The notes under the pieces were generated by a model that did not search any database, had not been told where the DNA came from, and was given only the letters and a program-made list of their open reading frames with translations. Both the position numbers and the translations under genes were made by a program. Source: Vibrio jasicida CAIM 1864 = LMG 25398 (lineage in GTDB: Bacteria; Pseudomonadota; Gammaproteobacteria; Enterobacterales; Vibrionaceae). From it: a DNA stretch of 64,000 nucleotides. The stretch covers positions 124,001 through 188,000 of the forward strand of contig NZ_BAOG01000014.1 of NCBI RefSeq assembly GCF_000400365.1, written 5' to 3'. Positions 41,677 through 51,714 of the stretch are shown piece after piece. How positions within the stretch are numbered: the first letter of the stretch is position 1; each line of letters starts with the position of its first letter.

Positions 41677-43263
41677 ATGATTGACGTAGTTGATCTGTCG
41701 CGGTTGCAGTTTGCACTGACAGCGATGTATCACTTCCTATTCGTACCATTGACCCTTGGTATGGCCTTCCTTTTGGCCATTATGGAATCAATGTACGTAA
41801 TGACGAACAAGCAAATCTACAAGGACATGACCAAGTTCTGGGGTAAGCTGTTCGGTATTAACTTTGCACTTGGTGTGGCTACTGGCCTTACCATGGAGTT
41901 CCAGTTTGGTACGAACTGGTCTTATTACTCCCACTATGTAGGTGACATCTTCGGTGCACCACTAGCGATCGAAGCACTGGTTGCTTTCTTCCTGGAGTCA
42001 ACTTTTGTTGGTCTATTCTTCTTCGGGTGGGATCGTCTATCAAAACGTCAACACTTAGCGGTAACCTGGTTGGTTGCTCTGGGTTCTAACTTCTCTGCAC
42101 TATGGATTCTTATCGCGAACGGCTGGATGCAAAACCCAGTTGGCGCAGAATTCAACTTCGAAACCATGCGTATGGAAATGGTGAGCTTCGCAGACGTTGT
42201 ACTAAACCCTGTAGCGCAAGTTAAATTTGTACACACAGTAGCATCTGGTTACACGTGTGGTGCAATGTTCGTTCTTGGCATCAGTTCTTACTACCTATTG
42301 AAAGGTCGTGATGTGGCGTTCGCTCGTCGTTCGTTTGCTATCGCAGCTTCTTTCGGTATGGCAGCAATCCTGTCTACAATCGTGCTGGGTGATGAATCTG
42401 GTTACGAGCTTGGTGAAGTTCAAAAAGTGAAGCTAGCAGCAGTAGAAGCTGAATGGCACACAGAACCAGCACCAGCGGCGTTCACACTGTTTGGTTTACC
42501 GAACCAAGAAACAATGAACACCGATTACGCAATCAAGATCCCTTACGTTATGGGTATCATCGCAACGCGTTCGTTTGATGAGCAAGTAACAGGCCTACAC
42601 GATCTACGTGAAGAGCACGTTGACCGTATCCGTACTGGTATGTACGCATACGAATTGCTTGAAAAACTGCGTGCAGGCGACAAGTCTGAAGCAAACATGA
42701 CAGCGTTTGACGAAGTGAAAGGTGACCTAGGTTACGGCCTACTTCTAAAACGTTACACAGACAAGGTTGTTGATGCGACTGAAGACCAAATCCAAGCGGC
42801 AGCGGATGATTCAATCCCAACAGTATGGCCGCTATTCTGGTCGTTCCGTATCATGGTTGCGTGTGGCTTCATCATGCTATTCGTATTTGGTGCGTCATTC
42901 ATCCAAACATGTCGTCAGAAGATCGAACAGAAACCTTGGATTCTTAAAGCTGCATTGTTCAGCATTCCACTACCTTGGATTGCGATCGAAGCGGGTTGGT
43001 TCGTTGCTGAATACGGTCGTCAACCGTGGGCTGTAGGTGAAATCCTACCGGTACACGTTGCTGCATCAGCACTAACAGCAGGTGAAATCTGGACTTCACT
43101 ATTTGCAATCCTAGCGCTATACACTGCATTCCTAATTGCAGAAGTATACCTAATGGTGAAATTCGCTCGTAAAGGTCCAAGTAGCCTGAAAACTGGCCGC
43201 TACCACTTCGAGCAAAACGCTGACTCTGTTGAAGACAAAGTTAGTCGCCAAGTAGAAGCGTAA
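41677..43263 (+). CDS. cydA: Cytochrome bd ubiquinol oxidase subunit I
   Basis: 528-residue inner-membrane subunit carrying hemes b558, b595 and d of the high-affinity quinol oxidase. Heme ligands H19 ([12 protein letters not shown]) and H186 ([10 protein letters not shown]) fall at the same numbers as in E. coli when ATG 41677 is used; the frame is open ten codons earlier but without support. The quinol-binding Q-loop lies around 240-370 and is followed by conserved [19 protein letters not shown] 5 bases before the ATG. Heads cydA-cydB-cydX-ybgE, behind two FNR boxes. Confidence 0.98.
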   Translation: MIDVVDLSRLQFALTAMYHFLFVPLTLGMAFLLAIMESMYVMTNKQIYKDMTKFWGKLFGINFALGVATGLTMEFQFGTNWSYYSHYVGDIFGAPLAIEALVAFFLESTFVGLFFFGWDRLSKRQHLAVTWLVALGSNFSALWILIANGWMQNPVGAEFNFETMRMEMVSFADVVLNPVAQVKFVHTVASGYTCGAMFVLGISSYYLLKGRDVAFARRSFAIAASFGMAAILSTIVLGDESGYELGEVQKVKLAAVEAEWHTEPAPAAFTLFGLPNQETMNTDYAIKIPYVMGIIATRSFDEQVTGLHDLREEHVDRIRTGMYAYELLEKLRAGDKSEANMTAFDEVKGDLGYGLLLKRYTDKVVDATEDQIQAAADDSIPTVWPLFWSFRIMVACGFIMLFVFGASFIQTCRQKIEQKPWILKAALFSIPLPWIAIEAGWFVAEYGRQPWAVGEILPVHVAASALTAGEIWTSLFAILALYTAFLIAEVYLMVKFARKGPSSLKTGRYHFEQNADSVEDKVSRQVEA

Positions 43264-43280
43264 GACAAGGAGACAACAAG

Positions 43281-44417
43281 ATGTTTGATTACGAAATCTT
43301 GCGATTCATCTGGTGGGTACTGATCGGTGTTCTACTAGTTGGTTTTGCAATTACTGACGGTTTCGATATGGGTGTGGGCGCGCTTGTACCTATTATCGGT
43401 AAAAACGACACGCAACGTCGTGTGATGATTAACTCGATCGCACCTCACTGGGATGGTAACCAAGTATGGCTTATCACTGCTGGTGGTGCATTGTTCGCAG
43501 CATGGCCTTTGGTTTACGCGACATCGTTCTCTGGTTTCTACTTAGCGATGATCCTAACCCTAGCGGCACTTTGGCTACGTCCAATTGGTCTTGATTACCG
43601 TTCAAAGATTGAAGATAAAAAATGGCGTAACACTTGGGATATCTGTATCTCAATCAGTGGCTTCGTTCCACCAATCATCTTTGGTGTGGCGTTTGGTAAC
43701 CTTCTGCAAGGTGTTCCATTCCAACTGAACGAATTCCTAATGCCAACGTACCATGGTTCGTTCTTTGGTCTTCTTAACCCATTTGCATTGCTATGTGGTC
43801 TAGTAAGCTTGTTCATGATCCTGATGCAAGGTTCAACTTGGCTACAAATGAAGACAACAGGCGAAGTTCATACTCGTGCTCGTAACGTTGCTCAGCTAAT
43901 GGGTCTATTAACTGTGGTTGCATTCGTAGCAGCTGGCTTCTGGATTCAGAGCATCGAAGGTTACGTTATCGTAGGTGGTATCGATACAGGCGCTGCTTCT
44001 AACCCTCTAAACAAAGAGGTTATCCGTGAAGCTGGTGCGTGGATGAACAACTTCGAAGCTTACCCAATGCTATGGGCTGCGCCTGTACTGGGTGTTGCAA
44101 TGCCGCTTCTAGCTGTATTGGCATCTCGCCTAGAGAAGTGTGGTATCGCGTTCCTAACCTCTAGCCTTGGTAACGCAGGTGTTATCTTTACTGCTGGTAT
44201 TGCAATGTTCCCATTCGTAATGCCATCAGATCTAATGCCAAGCCAAAGTCTGACAATGTGGGATGCAACTTCATCTGAACTGACTTTGAACCTAATGACA
44301 GGCGTTGCGTTTGTTATGGTTCCAATCATTTTGGCTTACACGTCTTGGACTTACTACAAGATGTTTGGTCGCTTGGATGACAAGTTCATCGAAGAAAACA
44401 AAAACTCACTTTACTAA
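43281..44417 (+). CDS. cydB: Cytochrome bd ubiquinol oxidase subunit II
   Basis: 378-residue membrane subunit of cytochrome bd. The N-terminus MFDYEILRFIWWVLIGVLLVGFAITDGFDMGVGAL is diagnostic. About eight or nine hydrophobic helices follow, with PIGLDYRSKIEDKKWR and GSTWLQMKTTGEV in loops. E. coli CydB is 379 residues. It starts 17 bases after cydA with AAGGAG in the gap. Confidence 0.98.
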   Translation: MFDYEILRFIWWVLIGVLLVGFAITDGFDMGVGALVPIIGKNDTQRRVMINSIAPHWDGNQVWLITAGGALFAAWPLVYATSFSGFYLAMILTLAALWLRPIGLDYRSKIEDKKWRNTWDICISISGFVPPIIFGVAFGNLLQGVPFQLNEFLMPTYHGSFFGLLNPFALLCGLVSLFMILMQGSTWLQMKTTGEVHTRARNVAQLMGLLTVVAFVAAGFWIQSIEGYVIVGGIDTGAASNPLNKEVIREAGAWMNNFEAYPMLWAAPVLGVAMPLLAVLASRLEKCGIAFLTSSLGNAGVIFTAGIAMFPFVMPSDLMPSQSLTMWDATSSELTLNLMTGVAFVMVPIILAYTSWTYYKMFGRLDDKFIEENKNSLY

Positions 44418-44429
44418 GGAGCTATTACT

Positions 44430-44537
44430 ATGTGGTATTTCGCATGGATTCTAGGTGTACTACTTGCTTGTGCATTCGGTATCATCAACGCTCTTTGGTT
44501 AGAGCACTCAGAAATGATGGATAAAGACAGTGAGTAA
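44430..44537 (+). CDS. cydX: Cytochrome bd small subunit CydX
   Basis: 35-residue single-helix protein that stabilises the bd oxidase hemes. MWYFAWILGVLLACAFGIINALWLEHSEMM matches E. coli CydX (MWYFAWILGTLLACSFGVITALALEH). AAGGAG is 9 bases before the ATG, 12 bases after cydB. It overlaps ybgE by 8 bases. Confidence 0.95.
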   Translation: MWYFAWILGVLLACAFGIINALWLEHSEMMDKDSE

Positions 44538-44832
44538 TCTCGCTGACAAGGTAGCGAAACTTCACGCACCAATGGACAAGACTCTACTGAGAGTCTTGGC
44601 CTTAATCCTCGGCTTTATGCATGTAGGATTGGTGATGTGGGATCCAAACGCATACCATCGAGAAATTGGTGGCTTTAATGCGTTTATCGCACCGGCACTG
44701 ATTTGGGCAGTCTGCTCAAGCATGGTTTACGGTGTGGGCTTCAAGCCAAGAAATTGGTACTGGCAAGTATTGTTCAGCCCTTATTTCTCAATCGCTATCT
44801 TAGTTTATTTAACAGCACTCTATTTCATGTAA
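44530..44832 (+). CDS. ybgE: Cyd operon protein YbgE
   Basis: 100-residue inner-membrane protein of the YbgE family, with three hydrophobic helices (LRVLALILGFMHVGLVMW; FIAPALIWAVCSSMVYGVGF; YFSIAILVYLTALYFM). It is consistently encoded after cydX; precise role unknown. The start is GTG 44530, inside the cydX end, so the two are coupled. A strong terminator follows. Confidence 0.88.
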   Translation: MSNLADKVAKLHAPMDKTLLRVLALILGFMHVGLVMWDPNAYHREIGGFNAFIAPALIWAVCSSMVYGVGFKPRNWYWQVLFSPYFSIAILVYLTALYFM

Positions 44833-44875
44833 GCGTTACACTCTGAAATAAAGTCGGTTATTAAATCATCGAATA

Positions 44876-44909
44876 AAAAGCCAGACGTCTTGTCTGGCTT
44901 TTATTTTTT
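44876..44909 (+). terminator. cyd operon terminator
   Basis: AAAAGCCAGAC/GTCTGGCTTTT stem (44876-44886, 44892-44902), 5-base loop, tail ATTTTTT. Confidence 0.92.
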
Positions 44910-45004
44910 CTACAAAATTCAAAAATATTCCCTTCGCTCAGTACCAATTACTGCCGCTTCAGTTATAGTAATTGCTTTAAAGAATTGAAAGTACTGGTAC
45001 TCCC

Positions 45005-45424
45005 TTGCAAGGCACATCTAATCCCTTCCGCTGGCCGATCACCGTGTATTATGAAGATACCGATGCGGGTGGCGTTGTATATCACTCTAATTATTTAAAA
45101 TTCTTTGAACGCGCACGCACTGAGATGTTGCGTGCAAAAGGCATTTCTCAACATGTGTTATTGGAACAAAACATTGGCTTTGTTGTCCGACACATGGATA
45201 TCGATTTCAACCAAGGGGCGAGACTGGACGAGCATTTGACCGTTCTTACCCGAGTGTCAGAAATAAAGCGTGCGTCCCTGCAATTCTGTCAAGAGTTAGT
45301 CAATGATGAAGGCAAAACATTGTGCAAGACAATTGTTAAGGTAGCATGTATCGATAATAAGAAAATGAAACCAATAGCTATCCCATCTTTTATCAATTCG
45401 GAGCTAACAAATAGTGACTGCTGA
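45005..45424 (+). CDS. ybgC: Tol-Pal-associated acyl-CoA thioesterase YbgC
   Basis: 139-residue hotdog-fold thioesterase. The active-site region [31 protein letters not shown] is the family signature with the catalytic Asp in EDTDAGG. It starts with TTG 45005, the only start that keeps the conserved N-terminus [13 protein letters not shown]; the ribosome-binding site is weak. First gene of ybgC-tolQRAB-pal-cpoB; overlaps tolQ by 11 bases. Confidence 0.95.
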   Translation: MQGTSNPFRWPITVYYEDTDAGGVVYHSNYLKFFERARTEMLRAKGISQHVLLEQNIGFVVRHMDIDFNQGARLDEHLTVLTRVSEIKRASLQFCQELVNDEGKTLCKTIVKVACIDNKKMKPIAIPSFINSELTNSDC

Positions 45425-46112
45425 TATTTCCATTTTAGATCTCTTTCTTCAGGCCAGTCTGTTGGTAAAGCTTGTGATGTTGACCCTACTAGGCATGTCA
45501 ATTGCGTCATGGGCAATGATCATTAAGCGCAGCAAAGTACTGTCTCAAGCATCAAAAGACGCTGAGTCCTTTGAAGACAAATTTTGGTCTGGTACCGATC
45601 TTTCACAGCTGTACCAAAAAGTGAAAGCTCGTAAAGACGACATCGGTGGCACAGAAGAAATCTTCTATGCTGGCTTTACCGAATTTGCACGCTTGCGTAA
45701 GAGTAACGCAAACTCACCAGCCTACATCATGGAAGGTACAGGGCGTGCAATGCGCGTTTCTGTAGCTCGTGAAGTGGATGAACTAGAAACCAGTTTACCG
45801 TTCCTCGCAACGGTCGGTTCTATCAGCCCATACATCGGCCTATTTGGTACGGTATGGGGTATCATGCACGCCTTTATTGCATTGGGTGAAGTGAAACAAG
45901 CAACACTATCTATGGTGGCACCCGGTATCGCAGAAGCACTGATCGCAACAGCGATGGGTCTGTTTGCAGCAATCCCTGCAGTAATGGCTTACAACCGTCT
46001 AAGCAACAAAGTAAGTAAGCTAGAGCATACATACGCAACTTTCTCTGAAGAATTCCACAGCATCCTGCACCGTCAAGCAATGGCGGGTCGAGACAGCGCG
46101 AATAAGGAATAA
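45414..46112 (+). CDS. tolQ: Tol-Pal system protein TolQ
   Basis: 232-residue inner-membrane stator protein of the Tol-Pal machine, homologous to ExbB and MotA. Three helices: [18 protein letters not shown] near 20-40, [25 protein letters not shown] near 135-160, and [23 protein letters not shown] near 170-195. The start is GTG 45414 with GGAG about 10 bases upstream. It overlaps the end of ybgC. Confidence 0.97.
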   Translation: MTADISILDLFLQASLLVKLVMLTLLGMSIASWAMIIKRSKVLSQASKDAESFEDKFWSGTDLSQLYQKVKARKDDIGGTEEIFYAGFTEFARLRKSNANSPAYIMEGTGRAMRVSVAREVDELETSLPFLATVGSISPYIGLFGTVWGIMHAFIALGEVKQATLSMVAPGIAEALIATAMGLFAAIPAVMAYNRLSNKVSKLEHTYATFSEEFHSILHRQAMAGRDSANKE

Positions 46113-46115
46113 GGC

Positions 46116-46559
46116 ATGGCGGGTTACCAACCTAAAAAGCGTAAAATGACCGCAGAGATTAACGTTGTACCTTATATCGACGTTATGCTTGTACTGCTGA
46201 TCATTTTCATGGCGACCGCTCCATTTGTCACTCAAGGTGTGGATGTAGACCTTCCAAAAACCTCTACCGCGGAATCAATGCAAGATCTTGCTGGTGAAAC
46301 AGACAGTAGCTTCATCATTATTGAAATCGATCGCGATGGTAATTTGGGCCTAAGCGTGAATGATGAAGAGGTTCAACGCGGTCTATCACTACAAGACGTT
46401 ATTGTTCGTGTGAAAGCAGAGCGGGAAATCAAACCTGATTCTCCGGTTGCAGTAGGGGGTGATGCCGCAACGCCATATGCAGATGTGGTACTTCTGCTTG
46501 ATGAGCTAAGTCGGGCTGGCATCCCTAAAGTAGGTCTGATGACCGATATCAGGGAATAG
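46116..46559 (+). CDS. tolR: Tol-Pal system protein TolR
   Basis: 147-residue single-pass inner-membrane protein of the ExbD family. AEINVVPYIDVMLVLLIIFMATAPFV contains the membrane helix with the proton-path aspartate in YIDVMLVLL. The periplasmic dimer domain follows (FIIIEIDRDGNLGLSVNDEEV; DSPVAVGGDAATPYADVVLLLDELSRAGIPKVGLMT). Three bases after tolQ. Confidence 0.97.
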   Translation: MAGYQPKKRKMTAEINVVPYIDVMLVLLIIFMATAPFVTQGVDVDLPKTSTAESMQDLAGETDSSFIIIEIDRDGNLGLSVNDEEVQRGLSLQDVIVRVKAEREIKPDSPVAVGGDAATPYADVVLLLDELSRAGIPKVGLMTDIRE

Positions 46560-46572
46560 ACATCGAACATCT

Positions 46573-47601
46573 ATGAAAGACAATAAGAAGAAAACCAAAG
46601 AATACACCAAGCCGATAGCAATATCGGTTGGTTTGCATGCGCTTTTGGTCGTAGCGTTACTTTGGGGTACAGATTTCAACATGTCTAAACCCGAGCCGAC
46701 AGGGCAGATGGTGCAGGCGGTTGTTATTGACCCGAAGCTTGTCCAACAACAAGCCAAAGAAATTCGTCAGCAACGCGAGAAAGCGGCAAAAAAAGAGCAA
46801 GATCGTCTTGATAAACTGAGACGTGAAGCTGAGCAGCTGGAAAAGAATCGCAAAGCTGAAGAAGAGCAAATTCGTAAGCTGAAAGAGCAGCAAGCAAAAG
46901 ATGCAAAAGCCGCTCGCGAAGCTGAGGTCGCTCGTAAGAAGAAAGAGCAAGAACGTAAGGCCGAAGAAGAACGCACTCGTAAAGAGAAAGAGCGGGCAGC
47001 AAAGGCCGAACAAGAGCGTAAAGCCAAAGAAGAGGCCGTACGTAAAGCGGAGCAAGAACGTGTAGCGCGCGAGAAAGCGGCGAAAGAAGCCGAAGAGAAA
47101 GCGAAACGTGAACGTGAAGCCGCAGCAAAAGCCGAGCAAGAACGCATCGCGAAAGAAAAAGCAGCCAAAGAGGCCGCTGAGCGCGAACGTAAAGCTCGAG
47201 AAGCCGCAGAGAAAGCAGAGCGTGAACGCAAAGAGCAAGAAGCGGCTTTGGATGACATTTTTGCAGGCCTTGAAAGTGAAACAAGCGCAAACCAACAGGC
47301 TCAAGGGCAATTTGTTGCTGATGAAGTCACTCGTTACAGCTCTATCTATACTCAGCTTATTCAAAGCAAACTGCTAAAGGACGATTACCTATTGGGAAAG
47401 GAGTGTAGAGTTAACATTAAGCTGATTCCTACGGGAGCTGACATGATCGTTTCGTCAGTCAATGTGCTTTCTGGTGACTCTAGAGTATGCGCGGCTGCAA
47501 AGAGCGCAATCGCACAAGTGCCGAGTTTTCCAATATCTACTGATTCAACAGTTAACCAAAGGCTGAAGGACATTAACCTTACGGTCGCACTACAACAATA
47601 A
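46573..47601 (+). CDS. tolA: Tol-Pal system protein TolA
   Basis: 342-residue trans-periplasmic protein linking TolQR to TolB/Pal. Domain I holds the membrane helix (IAISVGLHALLVVALLWGT, about 15-33). Domain II (about 55-225) is a long helix of Ala, Lys, Glu and Arg heptads such as KAAKEAEEKAKREREAAAKAEQER. Domain III (about 250-342) is the C-terminal globular part with the paired cysteines of KECRVNIKL and SRVCAAAKSAI. Repeat-like codon composition in domain II creates long antisense ORFs that are not genes. It follows tolR by 13 bases. Confidence 0.97.
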   Translation: MKDNKKKTKEYTKPIAISVGLHALLVVALLWGTDFNMSKPEPTGQMVQAVVIDPKLVQQQAKEIRQQREKAAKKEQDRLDKLRREAEQLEKNRKAEEEQIRKLKEQQAKDAKAAREAEVARKKKEQERKAEEERTRKEKERAAKAEQERKAKEEAVRKAEQERVAREKAAKEAEEKAKREREAAAKAEQERIAKEKAAKEAAERERKAREAAEKAERERKEQEAALDDIFAGLESETSANQQAQGQFVADEVTRYSSIYTQLIQSKLLKDDYLLGKECRVNIKLIPTGADMIVSSVNVLSGDSRVCAAAKSAIAQVPSFPISTDSTVNQRLKDINLTVALQQ

Positions 47602-47611
47602 GGGATAAGCC

Positions 47612-48964
47612 GTGATTAAACGCCTTTTACTAGGAATGTTTGTACTGCTTGGCAGTCTAACGAGTGTGGCTCATGCTGCACTAGAGCTGGTGATTACCGA
47701 TGGTATTGACTCAGCACGACCAATTGCTGTTGTTCCATTTAAATGGGAAGGCAGTGAACCTCTTCCAACGGACATCTCTGCTGTGATTGCATCAGACTTG
47801 CAACGCAGTGGTAAATTCAGCCCGGTACCGACCAGCAAAATGCCACAAACGCCAACCAACGAATCAGAAGTAAACTTTGATGCGTGGACCGGTTTGGGCG
47901 TAGATGCATTATTGACCGGTTCAATTAAGAAAAACGAACAAGGTAACTACGTGGTTAACTACCAGTTAGTTGACGTTGTTCGTGGCCAATTAACGAAGGG
48001 TCAAAGCAAAGCTCTCGGTGATGACGGAGAACTGGTTCTTTCCAAAGACCACGTGTTGTTTAACAAGGTTGCGACAGTAGAAGGCCCACGCATGCGTGAG
48101 TACGCTCACCGAATTGCGGACCTTGTCTACGAGCAATTGACTGGCGAACGCGGCGCATTTATGACTCGTATCGCTTATGTTGTTGTAAACGACAAAGATC
48201 GCTTCCCTTACCAGCTGCGTGTTGCCGATTACGATGGTTACAACGAACGTTTAGTACTTCAATCTAAACAGCCACTGATGTCTCCAGCATGGTCTCCTGA
48301 TGGCCAGAAATTGGCTTACGTGAGTTTCCAGAACGGCCAAGCTGAGATCTTCATTATGAACATCTACACCGGCGAGCGAGAGAAGATTACGTCATACCCT
48401 CGTCACAATGGTGCGCCAAGATTTTCGCCTGACGGCAGTCAGTTAGCTTTGGTTCTTTCTAAGACAGGTTCACTTCAGGTTTACACGTTGGATCTGAAAA
48501 CTCGTAAGCTGACACAAATTACGCGTGGCAGATCAAATAATACAGAACCGTACTGGCACCCTGATGGCAAATCACTGATTTTCACATCTGACAGGGGTGG
48601 TAAACCTCAGATTTATCAAGTAGATTTGGGCAGCGGTTCTACTAACCGTTTGACTTGGCAAGGCAGCCAAAACTTAGGCGGTCAAATCACTCCTGATGGT
48701 CGATTCCTTGTCATGGTGAATCGCAGTGATTCGGGCTTCAACTTGGCTAAGCAAGATTTGGAAACAGGTGCTCTTCAGGTACTAACAAAAACATTGCTTG
48801 ATGAGTCTCCGAGCATTGCCCCAAATGGTGGCATGGTTATCTATAGCTCAATCTACAACAAGAAAAACGTACTATCGATGGTGTCAATTGATGGTCGATT
48901 TAAAGCTAGATTACCGGCAACAAATGGGCGTGTCAGAGCTCCCGCATGGTCACCGTTTTTGTAG
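47612..48964 (+). CDS. tolB: Tol-Pal system periplasmic protein TolB
   Basis: 450-residue periplasmic protein with an N-terminal signal peptide ([22 protein letters not shown], cleaved before ALELV). A TolB N-domain ([35 protein letters not shown]) is followed by a six-bladed propeller with repeated [28 protein letters not shown] and [19 protein letters not shown]. It binds Pal and TolA. GTG start at 47612, 10 bases after tolA. Confidence 0.97.
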   Translation: MIKRLLLGMFVLLGSLTSVAHAALELVITDGIDSARPIAVVPFKWEGSEPLPTDISAVIASDLQRSGKFSPVPTSKMPQTPTNESEVNFDAWTGLGVDALLTGSIKKNEQGNYVVNYQLVDVVRGQLTKGQSKALGDDGELVLSKDHVLFNKVATVEGPRMREYAHRIADLVYEQLTGERGAFMTRIAYVVVNDKDRFPYQLRVADYDGYNERLVLQSKQPLMSPAWSPDGQKLAYVSFQNGQAEIFIMNIYTGEREKITSYPRHNGAPRFSPDGSQLALVLSKTGSLQVYTLDLKTRKLTQITRGRSNNTEPYWHPDGKSLIFTSDRGGKPQIYQVDLGSGSTNRLTWQGSQNLGGQITPDGRFLVMVNRSDSGFNLAKQDLETGALQVLTKTLLDESPSIAPNGGMVIYSSIYNKKNVLSMVSIDGRFKARLPATNGRVRAPAWSPFL

Positions 48965-48994
48965 TAATAAAATTGATTAATAAAGGAAAATAAG

Positions 48995-49516
48995 ATGCAA
49001 CTGAACAAGGTTCTAAAAGGACTGCTAATCGCGATTCCTGTGATGGCAATGACGGCTTGTAGCTCAAGTGATGACGCGGCTTCAAATACGGGGGCAGAAA
49101 CCAACACTAGCGGTTCTGAAACAACAGTAGTAACGCCAATCGATCCAAACGGTCAATTGACAGAGCAAGAGCTAAAAGAGCAAGCACTACGCGAAACTCA
49201 AACTATTTACTTCGCATTTGATAACTCAACAATTGCAGGTGACTACGAAGAGATGCTAGCAGCTCACGCAGCTTACCTAAGCAAGAACCCTGCTCTTAAA
49301 GTGACAATCGAAGGTCACGCTGATGAACGTGGTACGCCAGAGTACAACATCGCACTAGGCGAGCGTCGTGCTGAAGCAGTATCAAACTACCTACAAGCGC
49401 TAGGTGTTCAAGCTGACCAAATCGCAATCGTTAGTTACGGTGAAGAGAAGCCACTTCTTCTAGGTCAATCAGAAGATGTTTACGCTAAAAACCGTCGTGC
49501 GGTTCTAGTATACTAA
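48995..49516 (+). CDS. pal: Peptidoglycan-associated lipoprotein Pal
   Basis: 173-residue outer-membrane lipoprotein. Signal peptide with lipobox MTAC (lipidated Cys at 22), then a Ser/Thr-rich linker, and the OmpA-like peptidoglycan-binding domain from about 75 ([59 protein letters not shown]). It anchors the outer membrane and partners TolB. GGA upstream of the ATG. 30 bases after tolB. Confidence 0.97.
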   Translation: MQLNKVLKGLLIAIPVMAMTACSSSDDAASNTGAETNTSGSETTVVTPIDPNGQLTEQELKEQALRETQTIYFAFDNSTIAGDYEEMLAAHAAYLSKNPALKVTIEGHADERGTPEYNIALGERRAEAVSNYLQALGVQADQIAIVSYGEEKPLLLGQSEDVYAKNRRAVLVY

Positions 49517-49531
49517 TTCGAGGTAAACCTC

Positions 49532-50287
49532 ATGTTCAGTAACACTAAGCGCGCTGTTACGCTTACGTTACTGGCAAGTGCAGCGAACTTCGCGTTCGCT
49601 GCACCAGCTCCAGTATCAGATCTCAACAGCACATCATCAGTATCAACTCGATCTTCTTCAGAATCAGATGTCGAGCGTTTAGAGCGCTTGCTGCAAAATC
49701 GCAACCGTGTTCAGCTCCAAATGCAAGAGCAAATTGACCAAATGTCACAAGAGATCAGTGATCTACGTGGTCAGTTAGAACGCAATAGCTACGAAATGCA
49801 GCAAATGTTAAAGCGTCAACGTGAGTTGTTTGTCGAGCTAGATCGTGTGCGTGGTGAAATGAAAGCTGCGCCAGTAAAAGAAACCAAGCCTGCAGAAACA
49901 GGTGGCAAATACACGTCCAACGCTGATGAGCAAACCGCTTATCAAGAAGCCGTGGATTTGATCCTTAAGAAACGAGACTACACGGGCGCTATCGCGGCTT
50001 TCCAGCAGTTCCAAAAGGATTACCCGAACTCGACTTACTCAGCAAACTCCCACTACTGGCTAGGCCAGTTGTATTTTGCTAAGAAGCAAGACAAAGAAGC
50101 AACGAAGAGTTTTGCCGCTGTGGTTTCTTACAAAGATTCTAACAAGCGTGCAGACGCATTGGTTAAGCTAGGCGATATTGCTGAGCGTAACAATAATGCT
50201 GCACAAGCGAAGAAATACTATCAGCAAGTTGTCGATGAATATGCCGGCAGTGCGTCAGCGAAAATCGCGAGCGCTAAGCTGAAGTAA
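49532..50287 (+). CDS. cpoB: Cell division coordinator CpoB (YbgF)
   Basis: 251-residue periplasmic protein that couples peptidoglycan synthesis with outer-membrane constriction through TolA and PBP1b. Signal peptide (RAVTLTLLASAANFAFA), a coiled-coil trimerisation segment near 50-110 (ERLERLLQNRNRVQLQMQEQIDQMSQEISDLRGQLERNSYEMQQML), then TPR repeats in the C-terminal half (YQEAVDLILKKRDYTGAIAAFQQFQKDYPNSTYSANSHYWLGQLYFAKK). Last gene of the Tol-Pal operon, with a terminator. Confidence 0.95.
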   Translation: MFSNTKRAVTLTLLASAANFAFAAPAPVSDLNSTSSVSTRSSSESDVERLERLLQNRNRVQLQMQEQIDQMSQEISDLRGQLERNSYEMQQMLKRQRELFVELDRVRGEMKAAPVKETKPAETGGKYTSNADEQTAYQEAVDLILKKRDYTGAIAAFQQFQKDYPNSTYSANSHYWLGQLYFAKKQDKEATKSFAAVVSYKDSNKRADALVKLGDIAERNNNAAQAKKYYQQVVDEYAGSASAKIASAKLK

Positions 50288-50311
50288 TAAAACTCATACA
50301 TTGAGACTAAT

Positions 50312-50336
50312 AAAGGGAGCTTCGGCTCCTTTTTTC
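50312..50336 (+). terminator. tol-pal operon terminator
   Basis: AGGGAGC-TTCG-GCTCCTT hairpin with a TTCG tetraloop (50314-50331) and a T run to 50335. Confidence 0.9.
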
Positions 50337-50520
50337 TTGTTTGCTCGTTTTACTTCACTGGTTTTTCTTTGCAACAACCCAATTCTATTTTGTCGATAGA
50401 ATAGTTATTTGCGTCAAAGATATACGGCTAGACTGCTAGAAATTCCCGCTCTGGGTTGGTTTTTGAAAATTAACGAGGTTACAATACTCGGATTAAAGGA
50501 AGTTGCGTAGAGCAAGAGCA

Positions 50521-51582
50521 ATGAGCCACATATTAGATAAAATCGAGACAGTTTACCCATTCCCTCCAAAACCAATCCCATTAAGCCAAGAAGAAAAAGC
50601 CGATTACATCGAGCGAATCAAAAAGCTGCTTAAAGAGAAAGATGCTGTGCTTATCGCACACTACTACACCGATCCTGAGATCCAAGCATTAGCGGAAGAA
50701 ACGGGTGGTTTTGTTGGTGATTCGTTAGAGATGGCGAAATTTGGTAACCGTCACCCAGCAAGCACATTGATCATTGGTGGTGTTCGCTTTATGGGCGAAT
50801 CTGCAAAGATCTTAACACCAGAAAAACGCATTCTAATGCCAACACTAGAAGCGGAATGTTCACTTGACCTTGGCTGCCCAGCGGACAAGTTTAGCGAGTT
50901 TTGCGACGCTCACCCTGACCATACGGTCGTGGTATACGCAAACACTTCTGCGGCGGTTAAAGCACGCGCTGATTGGGTTGTAACGTCTAGTATTGCACTG
51001 GAAATCGTTGAACACCTAGACGCAGAAGATAAGCCAATCATTTGGGGCCCAGACCGTCACCTAGGTTCTTACATCGCAAACAAGACTGGCGCAGACATGC
51101 TGTTGTGGCAAGGTGAGTGCGTAGTTCATGACGAGTTCTCTGCGGACGCACTGCGTAAGATGAAGAACGTATACTCGGATGCGGCAATCCTAGTGCACCC
51201 AGAATCACCAGCTAGCGTGGTTGAGCTGGCTGATGCGGTTGGTTCTACGAGTCAGCTTATCAAAGCGGCGAAAGAGCTACCTCATCAGAAAATGATTGTT
51301 GCAACCGATAAAGGCATCTTCTTTAAAATGCAACAACTGGTGCCAGAGAAAGAACTGATTGAAGCACCCACTGCTGGTGCAGGTGCGACTTGTCGCAGTT
51401 GTGCACACTGTCCTTGGATGGCAATGAACGGTCTTAAAGCGATTGAAAAAGCATTGAATGAAGGTGGTGAAGAACACGAAATCTTCGTTGATGAAGCGTT
51501 GCGTGTGAAATCACTCATCCCATTGAACCGCATGCTAGACTTTGCTGAACAACTGAATATGCAAGTGAAAGGGAACGCATAG
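50521..51582 (+). CDS. nadA: Quinolinate synthase A
   Basis: 353-residue [4Fe-4S] enzyme making quinolinate from iminoaspartate and DHAP in de novo NAD synthesis. Cluster ligands C113 (AECSLDLGC), C200 ([11 protein letters not shown]) and C297 ([10 protein letters not shown], with C291 and C294) fall at the same numbers as in E. coli when ATG 50521 is used, which decides the start over a TTG at 50503. In enterobacteria nadA also follows the tol-pal operon. Own terminator. Confidence 0.97.
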   Translation: MSHILDKIETVYPFPPKPIPLSQEEKADYIERIKKLLKEKDAVLIAHYYTDPEIQALAEETGGFVGDSLEMAKFGNRHPASTLIIGGVRFMGESAKILTPEKRILMPTLEAECSLDLGCPADKFSEFCDAHPDHTVVVYANTSAAVKARADWVVTSSIALEIVEHLDAEDKPIIWGPDRHLGSYIANKTGADMLLWQGECVVHDEFSADALRKMKNVYSDAAILVHPESPASVVELADAVGSTSQLIKAAKELPHQKMIVATDKGIFFKMQQLVPEKELIEAPTAGAGATCRSCAHCPWMAMNGLKAIEKALNEGGEEHEIFVDEALRVKSLIPLNRMLDFAEQLNMQVKGNA

Positions 51583-51624
51583 TCGTTCTGTCTGCCCAGA
51601 CATCAGTTTGTTAAGACAAATCTC

Positions 51625-51654
51625 AAAAACCAGCCGAATTTGGCTGGTTTTTTT
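51625..51654 (+). terminator. nadA terminator
   Basis: AAAACCAGCC/GGCTGGTTTT stem (51626-51635, 51642-51651) with a T run to 51654. Confidence 0.92.
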
Positions 51655-51714
51655 GTTTCTTACAATCAATGAGTTAGTATTTACTTATAGTAATCAGAAA
51701 GGAATCGGAAACTT

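Noticed and set aside
46657..47364. Three long antisense ORFs over tolA
   Set aside because: They mirror the repetitive Ala/Lys/Glu codons of TolA domain II, have low-complexity Leu/Phe/Ser/Arg products and no ribosome-binding sites.
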